DNA from: Psychrobacter sp. Ps6
GTDB lineage: Bacteria; Pseudomonadota; Gammaproteobacteria; Pseudomonadales; Moraxellaceae
Direction: 5' to 3'
Assembly: GCF_022129235.1 (NCBI RefSeq)
Contig: NZ_JADQAI010000006.1
Span: 62,001-126,000, forward strand
DNA: 64,000 nt
In this document: positions 8,602 through 17,903 of the stretch, in pieces
How positions within the stretch are numbered: the first letter of the stretch is position 1
Layout of the letters: each line of letters opens with the position of its first letter
Notes under the pieces: generated by a model
Told to the model about the DNA's origin: nothing
The model's input: only the letters and a program-made list of their open reading frames with translations
Databases searched by the model: none
Made by a program: the position numbers and the translations under genes

Positions 8602-10242
8602 CTACAATAAAGGACTAAACAAGCGTACGACATTATCAAATAAGCGTTTTGATCCATGGCGCTGCTGCCACTCTTCATTGTCCAAAATACGGCAACTTTG
8701 TAAATATATTTCTTGACAGTCAGCCACTTGAGCGACCATCTCTGGCGTATAAATCGCCAAGCTGACTTCCATGTTTAAATAAAAACTGCGCATATCAATA
8801 TTGACCGTACCAAACAGGCAGTAGTCATCATCGATAACCACGGTTTTCGCATGTAGCAACCCCCCTCGAAATAGCGCAATAGTCACGCCAGCATCCAGCA
8901 GCTCTTGATAATAAGCTTGTGAAGCATGCTGCACCAAAAACGAATCGACTTTTTCAGGAACAATAATCGTCACTTCAACGCCGCGTTTTGCCGCTATCGT
9001 CAGCGCACCCGATAGGGACTCATCCGGTACAAAGTAAGGTGTGGTAATACGAATACGCTTATTGGCACGGTGAATCACAGTCACTAACGTATTGTAAATT
9101 ACATGCGCTGTGAGTTGCGGTGCTGACGGTATGAGCTGTGCCATCACGTTATCTACGACAGGCATCTTTGGTATCACAATTGAAGTGCTACCGATATCTG
9201 GCTGCTCATGATAATCAATCGTATCACCCAACACCTTTACTCGACTATTCAAATCGTTGATAGTTGGGTCCATCACATACAATTTACGTGTGTAATTGTT
9301 AACCCGCTGATGTAGCTCAGCGAGATTGTCGTTATTTTCAGCACCAATATCAGTAACAATAACTTTGGCCATAGCGGTATTGATACTAATAGAGTGGTGG
9401 CTGGTGGTTCTGATCGCCACATCAATCCACTGTCCGACATTTTTATTTTGCTTAAAAAACCTCGGATCGACCAAATTAAAGCTACCGATATAGCCAATAT
9501 ATTCGTCAATGACCACCATCTTACGGTGATTACGCAAATCCGAGCGTTTAAATAAGGTCTTAAGCAGCCCTACTGGCAGCGACTGATGGACAAAAACACC
9601 GGCTTTTTCTAATTGACGATGGGCACTACTATTAATAAAACTAAAGCTGCCTACACTATCAGCCAATATGTGACACTCAACGCCGCGCTGAGCGGCTACC
9701 GACAACGCCTCTATCACATCGAGTACTTTTCCTTTGGGGTATACGATATAAAACTCCATAAAAACAATGCGCTGCGCTGTATGGATATCCTCAATCAAAC
9801 GCTGAAAAATCGATGCAGGATCTGTTAACAACTGCATTTGATGATCGGGAAATACTCCCAGCCCTGTCCAGCGCGTTCCTATTTGACTCACACCGCGGTA
9901 TTTGATGGGTAGCAGCTCTTGTCCTTTATCAAACACCAGATGTTCGCGCCGTGCCATGTCATTCATCATGATGCTTGCTTGATCCACGCGCTCACGGTAG
10001 CGTCGTCCGATCATCGGCTCGCCCAGTAGTATGTACGCAATCAGACCGAACACGGGCACGGTATAAAGCACAGCAATCCAAGCAATGGATACACCAATAT
10101 TACGCTGCACTGATACGACGCGTAACGTCATAACAATCATCAGCATAATATGAAATATCAGACCTAGACCTGCGTACTCTCCCCACGTCCAGTTGGTAAA
10201 GATCTGCCCAATCGTAAAAATATCTATGCTGGCCTCCCTCAA
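8602..10242 (-). CDS. clsA: Cardiolipin synthase (phospholipase D family)
   Basis: Inner-membrane enzyme condensing two phosphatidylglycerols into cardiolipin plus glycerol. Two membrane helices lie at about 22-42 and 52-72, followed by two phospholipase-D HKD motifs: H239/K241/D246 (HRKMVVID) and H465/K467/D472 (HAKTVVID). The layout is that of ClsA rather than ClsB or ClsC; at 546 residues it is slightly longer than E. coli ClsA. The assigned start is a TTG whose neighbouring codons contain a GGGAGG stretch, and no in-frame ATG occurs before the first helix, so the exact start is uncertain. It appears to be a single-gene unit; the tRNA cluster upstream is on the other strand. Confidence 0.93.
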   Translation of the reverse strand: MREASIDIFTIGQIFTNWTWGEYAGLGLIFHIMLMIVMTLRVVSVQRNIGVSIAWIAVLYTVPVFGLIAYILLGEPMIGRRYRERVDQASIMMNDMARREHLVFDKGQELLPIKYRGVSQIGTRWTGLGVFPDHQMQLLTDPASIFQRLIEDIHTAQRIVFMEFYIVYPKGKVLDVIEALSVAAQRGVECHILADSVGSFSFINSSAHRQLEKAGVFVHQSLPVGLLKTLFKRSDLRNHRKMVVIDEYIGYIGSFNLVDPRFFKQNKNVGQWIDVAIRTTSHHSISINTAMAKVIVTDIGAENNDNLAELHQRVNNYTRKLYVMDPTINDLNSRVKVLGDTIDYHEQPDIGSTSIVIPKMPVVDNVMAQLIPSAPQLTAHVIYNTLVTVIHRANKRIRITTPYFVPDESLSGALTIAAKRGVEVTIIVPEKVDSFLVQHASQAYYQELLDAGVTIALFRGGLLHAKTVVIDDDYCLFGTVNIDMRSFYLNMEVSLAIYTPEMVAQVADCQEIYLQSCRILDNEEWQQRHGSKRLFDNVVRLFSPLL

Positions 10243-10414
10243 TCATGCTCAAAAAACAAAGTATCCGTAGTATAGTAGCTTTTCGCTGTCAAACAACTGC
10301 TAACAATCATAACCTGCCTCTAAAAAATACAAGTAAGCGTCTACCATATATTACTGTTTTTAATAGGATTAAAAATTTATTTCCGATTATTTCATAAAAT
10401 AGTTAAAATAACGT

Positions 10415-10442
10415 TTGACAGCCAAGTGTAAATCTATATAAT
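10415..10442 (+). promoter_or_regulatory. Sigma70-type promoter for the tRNA-Val/tRNA-Asp cluster
   Basis: A perfect -35 TTGACA (10415-10420) and a perfect -10 TATAAT (10437-10442) are separated by 16 bases, pointing at tRNA-Val about 80 bases downstream. Such near-consensus promoters are typical of stable RNA genes. This is the main content of the 279-base gap between clsA and the tRNAs. Confidence 0.85.
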
Positions 10443-10521
10443 ACACACCCACAGCAGCAGAGCTTAGTGACAAACGTAGCGCTCAGTTGATGTTGAATAA
10501 ATTGCATTGCGATTGTTCGAA

Positions 10522-10597
10522 GGGTGATTAGCTCAGTTGGTAGAGCGTCTGCCTTACACGCAGAATGTCGGCGGTTCGAATCCGTCATCACCCACCA
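10522..10597 (+). tRNA. tRNA-Val (anticodon UAC)
   Basis: 76 bases including an encoded CCA. The acceptor stem pairs GGGTGAT with ATCACCC, the D-arm has AGCTCAGTTGGTAGAGC, the anticodon stem TCTGC/GCAGA encloses loop CTTACAC with anticodon TAC, and the T-arm has GGTTCGAATCC. First gene of a two-tRNA transcript. Confidence 0.97.
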
Positions 10598-10649
10598 CTT
10601 CTTAGCAGGTGGGCTCTTTAAATAAGAGCAAGAAGCTAAGACGACCTAA

Positions 10650-10726
10650 GCAGCGGTAGTTCAGTTGGTTAGAATACCGGCCTGTCACGCCGGGGGTCGC
10701 GGGTTCGAGTCCCGTCCGCTGCGCCA
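10650..10726 (+). tRNA. tRNA-Asp (anticodon GUC)
   Basis: 77 bases with an encoded CCA. The acceptor stem pairs GCAGCGG with CCGCTGC, discriminator G as expected for tRNA-Asp. The anticodon stem CCGGC/GCCGG encloses CTGTCAC with anticodon GTC, and the T-arm has GGGTTCGAGTCCC. It follows tRNA-Val by 52 bases, so the two are probably processed from one precursor. Confidence 0.97.
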
Positions 10727-10768
10727 TATTTAAAACGAATTTAAACTGTTAAGTTTAAGAAAGTTTCG

Positions 10769-10799
10769 CCTCAAGCATTAGATTGTTTGGGGTTTTTTT
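10769..10799 (+). terminator. Rho-independent terminator of the tRNA cluster
   Basis: An eight-pair stem (CCTCAAGC with GTTTGGGG, two G-T wobbles) around an eight-base loop is followed directly by seven T, 43 bases after tRNA-Asp. Confidence 0.85.
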
Positions 10800-10910
10800 G
10801 TGTCTGCGTTTTTTGTCTATGTCCCCTCTAATATAACTACCTCTCGATAAGCATCTATTTTGTATTAGCAATAGTTATAATCATCCAGCAGACGTGCAGG
10901 TATTTTAGCA

Positions 10911-11612
10911 CTATGGACGCTGACTCATGCGACTCACACTAGCAATCAACGCCACCATCACCACACCCATGATAATCAAAATGCCAGACATCATATGCGC
11001 TGCCTCATAGTTGAGCGCTTCTACTTGCTCATATATCGCAATCGATACCACCTTGGTCTCACCTGAGATACTGCCACCTATCATTAGCACCACACCGAAC
11101 TCACCAATGGTATGAGCAAAGCTCACCAAACTACCCAAAATAATACCCACGCGTGCTTGCGGTAGGGAGATTTTGATAAAGCGGCGCAGACGACTGGGCT
11201 CTAACAGATGCGCGACTTCAGTGACACTTTGGGGAATACGCAAAAACTGTGCATACACTGGCTGTATATAAAAAGGCAGTGAATAAATAATAGAGCCAAT
11301 CACTAGACCTTCAAAAGTAAAAATAAGCGGACTAATATTGTGCTCAATCAGCCATTTACCGATACCCATATTTGGGCTTAATAATAATAATAAATAAAAG
11401 CCAATGACCGTAGGTGGAAGCACTAGAGGCATGGCAATGATACCCATGAGTAAAACTTTGAGACGTCCAATGGCTTTTCTACGGCTTGGTTTGGCAAGCC
11501 AATAAGCCATAGGGGTCGCAAATAATAATAAACATAGGGTCGTGACAGAAGCGAGCTTAATACTCACCCAAAATGGACTGAGCATATCTGACATAAGAGA
11601 CTGATCGATCAT
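10911..11612 (-). CDS. modB: Molybdate ABC transporter permease
   Basis: Inner-membrane channel of the molybdate importer. The 233 residues have about five membrane segments and the ABC-permease EAA loop (EVAHLLEPSRLRRFIKISLP), followed by FAHTIGEFGVVLMIGG, a stretch characteristic of ModB. It follows modA by 46 bases and closes the molybdenum block. The expected third component, the ModC ATPase, is not downstream: only about 110 bases separate the gene from the tRNA terminator on the other strand. ModC must be encoded elsewhere or another ATPase substitutes. Confidence 0.93.
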   Translation of the reverse strand: MIDQSLMSDMLSPFWVSIKLASVTTLCLLLFATPMAYWLAKPSRRKAIGRLKVLLMGIIAMPLVLPPTVIGFYLLLLLSPNMGIGKWLIEHNISPLIFTFEGLVIGSIIYSLPFYIQPVYAQFLRIPQSVTEVAHLLEPSRLRRFIKISLPQARVGIILGSLVSFAHTIGEFGVVLMIGGSISGETKVVSIAIYEQVEALNYEAAHMMSGILIIMGVVMVALIASVSRMSQRP

Positions 11613-11658
11613 ATAATGTCACGGCTCGTTCTATAGGTAGAAGGTCTAGTCTAACGAA

Positions 11659-12546
11659 TTACTGAATGGGCAGGTAGCCTGCCTGCGCGAAGTGCTGTTG
11701 TCCTGCATCCGAGCGCAAGTATTTGGTAAACGCTGCTGCTGGGACTGTATTATTGATAACGATACCATCCTGCAGAATAGCTGGATAAGACGCTTTTGGT
11801 AAAGTAATGAACTGCTCAGGTTTGGCTTTTATTGCCACAAGTTGAGACTGCGCCACAAATCCATAGTCTACGCTGCCTGTATGGGCGTACTGAAATACTT
11901 GACCAATATTCTCTGCCTGTATCAGACTTTTTTGTGCATTCAATTTATCATACATTTTTTGTGATTGCAGATAGGCTTTTGCAGATGCACCATAAGGAGC
12001 GAGTTCAGGATTGGCAATAGAAATCTTGCTATTATCTGTGAAACTAGCACTTGTAAACGCGTCAAGAAGTGATGCTGGCGCAAAATCATTTAAAGGTTTT
12101 GTGACACTATAGAGTGCCAGCTGACCTCTGGTATAGGTAAATGGCGAGGCAGATTCATTATTCTTATCACTGTTATCAGCAGCATTTTCATCAGCAAGCT
12201 TTTCCGGAAACTCCTGGTTGGCAGACAAAAATATATCATAAGGGGCGCCTGCCTTGATTTGTGCATATAGCTTACCAGATGACGCGTAAGTGACTTCAAT
12301 ATCTAAGTTGTTTTGATTCGATATATTGCTATCCGTTTGATAGCTATCAATGATACTAGGTAAGACATCAGATAAGTTGGCTGCCGCAGCGATACGTAGT
12401 GTTTGGTGCTCAGCACTTGTCGCAGTCGCCGATTCTGCATTTGTACTGTTATCTGCTGTACAAGCACTTAATGCCAATAGCCAACACGCAGAGATACTAG
12501 CAGCTAGTGACCTACCCATTATTGCTGAGCCATTTAGACGAGTCAT
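11659..12546 (-). CDS. modA: Molybdate-binding lipoprotein
   Basis: Periplasmic molybdate/tungstate-binding component. The 295-residue frame begins with a lipoprotein signal: hydrophobic SISACWLLALSAC, then an acidic Ser/Thr/Asn linker, then the fold from LRIAAAANLSDVLP, a typical ModA opening whose Ser lies at the oxyanion site. The frame overlaps the end of moaE by 35 bases; an internal ATG at 12519 would give a more usual short signal and only an 8-base overlap, so I regard the start as open. Nearby genes build molybdenum cofactor, which supports molybdate as ligand. Confidence 0.92.
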   Translation of the reverse strand: MTRLNGSAIMGRSLAASISACWLLALSACTADNSTNAESATATSAEHQTLRIAAAANLSDVLPSIIDSYQTDSNISNQNNLDIEVTYASSGKLYAQIKAGAPYDIFLSANQEFPEKLADENAADNSDKNNESASPFTYTRGQLALYSVTKPLNDFAPASLLDAFTSASFTDNSKISIANPELAPYGASAKAYLQSQKMYDKLNAQKSLIQAENIGQVFQYAHTGSVDYGFVAQSQLVAIKAKPEQFITLPKASYPAILQDGIVINNTVPAAAFTKYLRSDAGQQHFAQAGYLPIQ

Positions 12547-13003
12547 CTTCGTAATATTCTTGCTTCCAAACAGGAATGTCCGCTTTGATGGTATCTAGTA
12601 TCCAGCGACACGCATCAAATGCTGGATAGCGATGCGCCGACACTACCCCCACCCACACAGCCACGTCACCAATCTCTAGCGCACCGATACGATGTATCGC
12701 TATGGCATGAGTGATCTCAAAACGCTTTTTGGCTTCTTCTATAATGGCGCGGCCTTGGTTGATGGCCAAATCCTCATAACCGTAATACGTAAGGCGATCA
12801 ACACTCGTGGCATTGTTATGGTTTCGCACTCGCCCTTCAAAGCAAACGAACGCACCGCAGCTGTCATTGTCTAACGTACTTTTGAGCTTATTTTCGTCAA
12901 TCGCAATATCGAGCAATGCAAAACCGTCGCGCTCAGCAATAAGGTACGCTTCATCGCTACTACGTTTGATGGTCATTGAGTGGTTATGGACATTGTCGGT
13001 CAT
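12512..13003 (-). CDS. moaE: Molybdopterin synthase catalytic (large) subunit
   Basis: MoaE pairs with thiocarboxylated MoaD to insert two sulfurs into cyclic pyranopterin monophosphate, making molybdopterin. At 163 residues it has normal length. Recognisable are GAFVCFEGRVRNHN, LTYYGYEDLA, IHRIGALEIGDVAVWVGVVSAHR and the C-terminal lysine segment IPVWKQEYYED that holds catalytic lysines in the family. It follows moaD, as in many bacteria, and overlaps modA. Confidence 0.95.
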   Translation of the reverse strand: MTDNVHNHSMTIKRSSDEAYLIAERDGFALLDIAIDENKLKSTLDNDSCGAFVCFEGRVRNHNNATSVDRLTYYGYEDLAINQGRAIIEEAKKRFEITHAIAIHRIGALEIGDVAVWVGVVSAHRYPAFDACRWILDTIKADIPVWKQEYYEDDSSKWLSNNG

Positions 13004-13058
13004 TTTTCTTCTCTATTTATTATTTTTATTGGCTTGCTGGCTACTCAGAAACACGTAT

Positions 13059-13340
13059 TTAACCACCAGCAACTGGCGTAATAAAAACCACACTGTCACC
13101 ATCATTGATTTGATCGGTCCATTTGGCGAAGTAATCATTGACTGCTACCCGCAGCTCTGACTGCGGACGACTAAAACGATGCTTTTGACTAAGTTGTTCG
13201 TATAGTTCAGTCAATGAGGTGTCTTGGGGTAATTTGACAGTCTCTTGCTGACAGTTGGCCTCATCCGCCAAACTGGCAAAATAGATTACGTTAATATCCA
13301 TCGTTGATTCGATATCAGCTTTTGTCTCAATAGCACTCAT
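13059..13340 (-). CDS. moaD: Molybdopterin synthase sulfur carrier (small) subunit
   Basis: Ubiquitin-like sulfur carrier. Its C-terminal Gly-Gly (here ending TPVAGG) is adenylated and thiocarboxylated, then donates sulfur in the MoaE complex. The open frame reaches back to 13445, but the ATG at 13340 has a strong AAGGAGAG ribosome site, giving 94 residues. That is still slightly longer than the usual 81-85 through a short N-terminal piece before MDINVIYFASLADE. It sits between moaC and moaE. The activating MoeB-type enzyme is not in the window. Confidence 0.92.
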   Translation of the reverse strand: MSAIETKADIESTMDINVIYFASLADEANCQQETVKLPQDTSLTELYEQLSQKHRFSRPQSELRVAVNDYFAKWTDQINDGDSVVFITPVAGG

Positions 13341-13416
13341 AAATCTCTCCTTTCTTTGCAAGCGTCCTTGCTTAATATTCAGTACATCTCTATTCATTGA
13401 TAATGTATTTTTTAAG

Positions 13417-13923
13417 CTAAGCATGACTATAATCTGACTTGCCACCTGTCTTTTTAATCAGGTGAATATCATCTATGACGATGTCATGCGATAGCGCTTT
13501 GGTCATATCATAGATAGTCAAGCAGGCAACGCTCACGGCGGTTAGCGCTTCCATCTCAACCCCCGTTTTGTGCGTGACTTTGACCACCGCACTGACGGTA
13601 ATACTGCTAAGCGTATCATCATATATAAATGTTAGGCCGATCTTATCTAACGGCAGCGGATGACAAAGCGGTATCAAATCATGCGTGCGTTTGGCAGCCA
13701 TGATGCCGGCGATGTGTGCCGTTTGCGTAATGCTGCCTTTTTTGGTCATACCATCAGCCGCTTTAATCTGCGCATAAATCTCGCTCGGAAAACGAACCTG
13801 CCCCATTGCATTGGCTTCTCGCGTCGTTGCAGTCTTGCCACTGACATCAACCATGGTAATATCGCCATCACTATCTAAGTGTGATAAAGCAGATTGATGA
13901 TTTGTCTGAAAGCTGTTACTCAT
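13417..13923 (-). CDS. moaC: Cyclic pyranopterin monophosphate synthase
   Basis: Converts the MoaA product 3',8-cyclo-GTP to cyclic pyranopterin monophosphate, the second half of step one of cofactor synthesis. The 168-residue length fits. Motifs include MVDVSGKTATTREA at the start of the fold, KKGSITQTAHIAGIMAAKRTHDLIPLCHPL with conserved Lys and His, and TGVEMEALTAVSVA. It lies between mobA and moaD in the same direction. Confidence 0.96.
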   Translation of the reverse strand: MSNSFQTNHQSALSHLDSDGDITMVDVSGKTATTREANAMGQVRFPSEIYAQIKAADGMTKKGSITQTAHIAGIMAAKRTHDLIPLCHPLPLDKIGLTFIYDDTLSSITVSAVVKVTHKTGVEMEALTAVSVACLTIYDMTKALSHDIVIDDIHLIKKTGGKSDYSHA

Positions 13924-13965
13924 TGATATAGCCTTTTCTTAGTCATATATTTATTAGTATTTTTA

Positions 13966-14667
13966 TTATTTTGGTAGCGCGGCACATGCCAGCTTAAAAT
14001 CTTTAGGGTTATTAAAGTTGGTCAAATGCTGCCAGTCCTGAGTAAATGGTACAGCCTTCACCATTGGCTGAATAAAAGGCATGACTCGGCGCTGACCACT
14101 ATCAATATAAGCTTTCAAATCAGGTTCAATGTGTAAATGATAAAGCCCTAGTAGTGGATATAAGTGATTGTCGTCTTTTAAGCAAATGACTCTCTTATCA
14201 GCGGCTGGAGTAATCGAGAGTTGCAGTTTTTGCCACAAATCGGTTGCGGGTATTAAACTGTCACAGCTCATTACCAATAGCCACGATGCATGCTGATTTT
14301 TTGATACCTCTGAATCATTCAAACCACTCAATGTTTGCAATGCTGATTCGATAGCGACCAATGCACCACCTGTATGAATTTGCTCATTATTATCAGCGTC
14401 AAAATCGGAAACGTAGTCAGCTATAGGCATCACAGGTGAACTGGGTTTGTTTAAAGTAGCATCTGAATCAACATAAAAGCCACGCCCATTATCCGCAATC
14501 AAAATAGGAACTTGCAACTCGCTGGCATGACGGACATGGTAATGCAATAGCTGCTCACCTGAGGGCAGAGTAAGCGTCGCTTTGGGAGTACCCATGCGTT
14601 TGGATGCCCCGCCAGCTAAGATTACTATACCTGCCAAGTTATCCGAATTATTCGAGCACGCTGTCAT
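13966..14667 (-). CDS. mobA: Molybdenum cofactor guanylyltransferase
   Basis: Transfers GMP from GTP to molybdenum cofactor, making the guanine dinucleotide form used by DMSO-reductase-family enzymes such as nitrate reductase. The N-terminal nucleotide-binding signature AGGASKRMGTPKATL is followed by a GT-A fold with the usual metal-binding Asp in VMSCDS. The 233 residues are slightly longer than E. coli MobA, with a low-complexity stretch at about 70-115. A MocA-type cytidylyltransferase is a close alternative, but the block contains no xanthine dehydrogenase genes. Confidence 0.85.
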   Translation of the reverse strand: MTACSNNSDNLAGIVILAGGASKRMGTPKATLTLPSGEQLLHYHVRHASELQVPILIADNGRGFYVDSDATLNKPSSPVMPIADYVSDFDADNNEQIHTGGALVAIESALQTLSGLNDSEVSKNQHASWLLVMSCDSLIPATDLWQKLQLSITPAADKRVICLKDDNHLYPLLGLYHLHIEPDLKAYIDSGQRRVMPFIQPMVKAVPFTQDWQHLTNFNNPKDFKLACAALPK

Positions 14668-14742
14668 GATGCCACTGCCTATCGGTTTTGGTTAAATAGC
14701 TGTCATGGCTTAATCATTTATCATTAATTAATTATTTATCAA

Positions 14743-15273
14743 TCAGTTATGACTGGGGTTTTGCGCCAAAAAATGCGGCACAAAATTACACGGACGCGTA
14801 CGGCTATCAAACTGCTCTTTTAGAATGTTTTCCCACCCTGTGCGGCATGCGCCAGACGATCCTGGTAGACAAAATATACCCGTACCATTGGCCATACCAG
14901 CGACTGCTCGTGACTGCACAGTAGACATACCAATCTCATCTTTTGAAATCAAACGGAACATCTCACCAAAACCATCAATCGACTTATCGAATAATACACT
15001 CACCGCCTCTGGCATACTGTCTCTAATAAAGAAGCCTGTGCCACCAGTCGTGATAACCGCGTGCACATCTGGACTGGCAATCCAGCCACTAATCACGGCG
15101 CGAATTTGGTAAATATCATCAGTAATCAGCTGACGGTCTGCCAAATGATGCCCTGCTTCGGTCAAACTATCTACTAAATACTGACCTGATGTGTCTTCTG
15201 CCAGCGTACGGCTATCAGAAACAGTCAAGACCGCAATATTAAGTGGGGTAAATGGTGCAGCAGGCTTACTCAT
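14743..15273 (-). CDS. moaB: Molybdopterin adenylyltransferase-like protein MoaB
   Basis: MogA/MoaB-family protein that adenylylates molybdopterin before metal insertion; in E. coli MoaB itself this activity is weak or absent. The 176 residues fit MoaB. Motifs: NIAVLTVSDSRTLAEDTSG, AVITTGGTGFFIRDSMPEA (the nucleotide-binding GGTG) and IFCLPGSSGACRTGWENIL. No separate mogA is visible here, so this protein may be the functional adenylyltransferase, as reported for MoaB in some other organisms. Confidence 0.93.
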   Translation of the reverse strand: MSKPAAPFTPLNIAVLTVSDSRTLAEDTSGQYLVDSLTEAGHHLADRQLITDDIYQIRAVISGWIASPDVHAVITTGGTGFFIRDSMPEAVSVLFDKSIDGFGEMFRLISKDEIGMSTVQSRAVAGMANGTGIFCLPGSSGACRTGWENILKEQFDSRTRPCNFVPHFLAQNPSHN

Positions 15274-15384
15274 AAAAAATCCTTTATAGATATGATTTTA
15301 TAATTGTATTAAAAAAAGCTTATGTCAGAAAAGCTATAGCAAAAACAGCATCGGTTAGCATCATGATTAAGGACTGAGAATACC

Positions 15385-16485
15385 TTAACCACCGATTATC
15401 GAAAGATTGTGCATGATGCCACTGTTCGAGTCATGCAGATGATGATGCTCAGGCTTAATCGGCATAAAGCTATGTAAAGTGTTTACCAGTCCTTGGATAT
15501 CGTCCTGCTGTAAGTATGGCCGAATATCATAATTACCTTGGTCAAATAAGCACAGATGCACCTTGCCCTGACTACTGACTCGCAAGCGATTACAAGTATC
15601 ACAGAAGTGCGCCGCATAAGGGGCAATCATACCAATACGGCCGACATAATCAGGGTGACTGTACTCGACCGCTGGACCATCGGCACTACCACGGTCATGT
15701 GGCTGCCAACCATGATCTAACAAATAATCCGTGATGATATCAGACTGAGCATGCTGGGCAAAAAACAAGTCGCTGTTGTCACTGGTCTGCATAAACTCAA
15801 TAAAACGATAGGTCACTTGCCTATCTTTGACGTAGTCGATCGCGGCGATCAGGTTTTCAAAGGCAGTCTCTGCCATCAAGACGCTATTTATTTTGAGTTT
15901 GATATCGGTCGTTTCTAGCAAGGTATCCATATCCTCCAGTATCTGCGGCAAGGTATCAAAGCCAGTCATCTTATGAAAAGTAGCCGCATCAAAACTGTCC
16001 ATACTGATATTGAGCTGATCGAGTCCAGCCGCTTGCCAGCTCGCTAAGTGTTTACCCAACTTATAAGCATTACTGGTCATCGCTACTGTTTCAATACCAT
16101 CAATCTGTTTAATGGTTTCGATGATTTCGGCAACATCACGGCGAATGGATGGCTCGCCGCCCGTAATTCTCACTTTTTTGGTACCTACTTGGGCAAAGCC
16201 GCGCACCAATGTCGCAATTTCAGAAACGCTCAACTCATCGTCAGGACGCTTGCCCTGATAGCCATTTGGCAAACAGTACTCGCAGCGAAAATTACAAAAA
16301 TCAGTAATAGATAGGCGTAGATATGTCAGACGCCGCGCAAACCCGTCAGTTAAAGGCTGATGGATTTGGGTCGCCTGATCAATCGGCATCATTAGAGCAG
16401 ACGGTATATAGCTGTCAGACAGCACAGGTGCTGACGCAGGAGAATACAGTTGCGGTCTGTCTATTTTGATATTGTCTTCATTCAT
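15385..16485 (-). CDS. moaA: GTP 3',8-cyclase (radical SAM)
   Basis: First committed enzyme of molybdenum cofactor synthesis, cyclising GTP to 3',8-cyclo-GTP. The radical-SAM cluster motif CNFRCEYC is at about residue 63-70. A second iron-sulfur site is supplied by CDTCNRLRVSSQGKVHLC near 294-311. The protein ends in Gly-Gly (SIIGG), which is required for activity in characterised MoaA. The first 45 or so residues are an extension relative to the usual start. The gene is second in the block after moeA, 122 bases downstream of it. Confidence 0.96.
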   Translation of the reverse strand: MNEDNIKIDRPQLYSPASAPVLSDSYIPSALMMPIDQATQIHQPLTDGFARRLTYLRLSITDFCNFRCEYCLPNGYQGKRPDDELSVSEIATLVRGFAQVGTKKVRITGGEPSIRRDVAEIIETIKQIDGIETVAMTSNAYKLGKHLASWQAAGLDQLNISMDSFDAATFHKMTGFDTLPQILEDMDTLLETTDIKLKINSVLMAETAFENLIAAIDYVKDRQVTYRFIEFMQTSDNSDLFFAQHAQSDIITDYLLDHGWQPHDRGSADGPAVEYSHPDYVGRIGMIAPYAAHFCDTCNRLRVSSQGKVHLCLFDQGNYDIRPYLQQDDIQGLVNTLHSFMPIKPEHHHLHDSNSGIMHNLSIIGG

Positions 16486-16607
16486 ATATTACTGCCATCA
16501 GTATTGCTTGCCATAAGCGTTACTTTATTATTCGTGTTTAGCATCCCATTACTAGATTGCTGTTTAATTTCGTTCCATCATTTTATAGCAGATTGGCAAA
16601 CGGTGAA

Positions 16608-17903
16608 TTAGCGATGTAGCCAAGGGAAAGGTTGTACGGTAACCTCACCACCAGATACTACATTGCCACTGTCTTTGTCTAACACAATAAAGCAATTGGC
16701 GCGGCTCAGCTGTTTTATTCTGTGTGATTGTTGACTTGAAAAGCACTCAACTTGGTAATGACCTGACTCATCTTGTGACAATACGCCGCGCTGAAAGTCT
16801 TTGCGGCCAAGGGACTTTTTGATATTGTTTGTGAGCTTAGCGTTGATCGTCAGCGGCATCGGCTGCTCTGATAAACTCGCACCTGACATCTGCCATAATG
16901 CGGGTATCACAAACTGGAGCGCGCCCACTACTGTGGAGAGCGGGTTGCCTGGTAGTCCAAAATACAATACGGGCTTATCGATATTTTTATTTAACTCGCC
17001 AAATACAAACGGTTTACCAGGTTTCATCGCCACTTTATAGTGGTTGATTTGCCCAAGTGTTTCGATCACGGTCGTCAGAAAATCATAATCGCCAACTGAG
17101 ACGCCTGCTGTCGATATGAGCACATCACAGTCTTGCATGGCTTCGTTGACCGCAGCTGTCGTCTTATCCAAATCATCAGGAATGATGCCATAGTCACGAA
17201 TGGTGATAGGTAAGTCCGACAGTAGGCTTTTGAGCGTTGGGGTGTTGGAATTGTATATCTGGGCTAGATGTTCCAGCTCATCGCCAATAGCGACGAGCTC
17301 ATCGCCTGTCGCGAGCACACCGACGACGAGTGGTTGAAACACGCTCACTTCGCTGACACCCAGATTTGCAAGCAAGCTGATATCGGCAGGATTAATTCGT
17401 TTTCCTATCTTTAGCACAGCTTCGCCGGACTCAATCTCTTCGCCTTGCGCACGAATATTATTGTCGACTTCGGCCGTTTGCGTGAGCGTTATGCTGTAAG
17501 GTTGAGATTTATCGATGGTCGTTTTGATATCAGCAAAGTTGGTATTCTCTTGCATAATGACTGTATCACAACAATCAGGCACCACTGCGCCAGTAAAAAT
17601 ACGGACGCCCTGCCCTGCTACTGTCTCACCAGTATAGGCATTACCCGCTTGAGACTCACCGACGATCTCGATCGTATTACCTTCTGACAGCTCGCTACCT
17701 CTAGCAATAGCATAGCCATCCATCGCAGATAGATTTTGTCTGGGCACATCAAAAGGTGAAACGACGCTTTGCGCCAATATGTAGTTACGACTATCTAATA
17801 GATCGCAGGTATTGATAGCTCTGTTGTGAAGCGGGAAGTCAGTATTATTATAATTATTGATACGCAGCTTTATTGCCGCTTGTAATTCTTCCATGGTAAT
17901 CAT
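16608..17903 (-). CDS. moeA: Molybdopterin molybdenumtransferase
   Basis: Inserts molybdate into adenylylated molybdopterin to give active cofactor. The 431 residues follow the MoeA layout: N-terminal AMDGYAI, a mid-protein MoaB/MogA-like domain with VGVLATGDELV, ISTAGVSVGDYDFL and FGLPGNPLSTVVG, and a C-terminal beta domain. It is the most upstream gene of the molybdenum block, so the promoter for the transcript presumably lies in the 355 bases between it and mltB. I could not identify a ModE site there. Confidence 0.95.
   Translation of the reverse strand: MITMEELQAAIKLRINNYNNTDFPLHNRAINTCDLLDSRNYILAQSVVSPFDVPRQNLSAMDGYAIARGSELSEGNTIEIVGESQAGNAYTGETVAGQGVRIFTGAVVPDCCDTVIMQENTNFADIKTTIDKSQPYSITLTQTAEVDNNIRAQGEEIESGEAVLKIGKRINPADISLLANLGVSEVSVFQPLVVGVLATGDELVAIGDELEHLAQIYNSNTPTLKSLLSDLPITIRDYGIIPDDLDKTTAAVNEAMQDCDVLISTAGVSVGDYDFLTTVIETLGQINHYKVAMKPGKPFVFGELNKNIDKPVLYFGLPGNPLSTVVGALQFVIPALWQMSGASLSEQPMPLTINAKLTNNIKKSLGRKDFQRGVLSQDESGHYQVECFSSQQSHRIKQLSRANCFIVLDKDSGNVVSGGEVTVQPFPWLHR

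Noticed and set aside
16486..17903. Possible molybdenum-cofactor riboswitch or ModE operator before moaA or moeA
   Set aside because: I could not identify the required conserved helices or a ModE palindrome by eye in either upstream gap.
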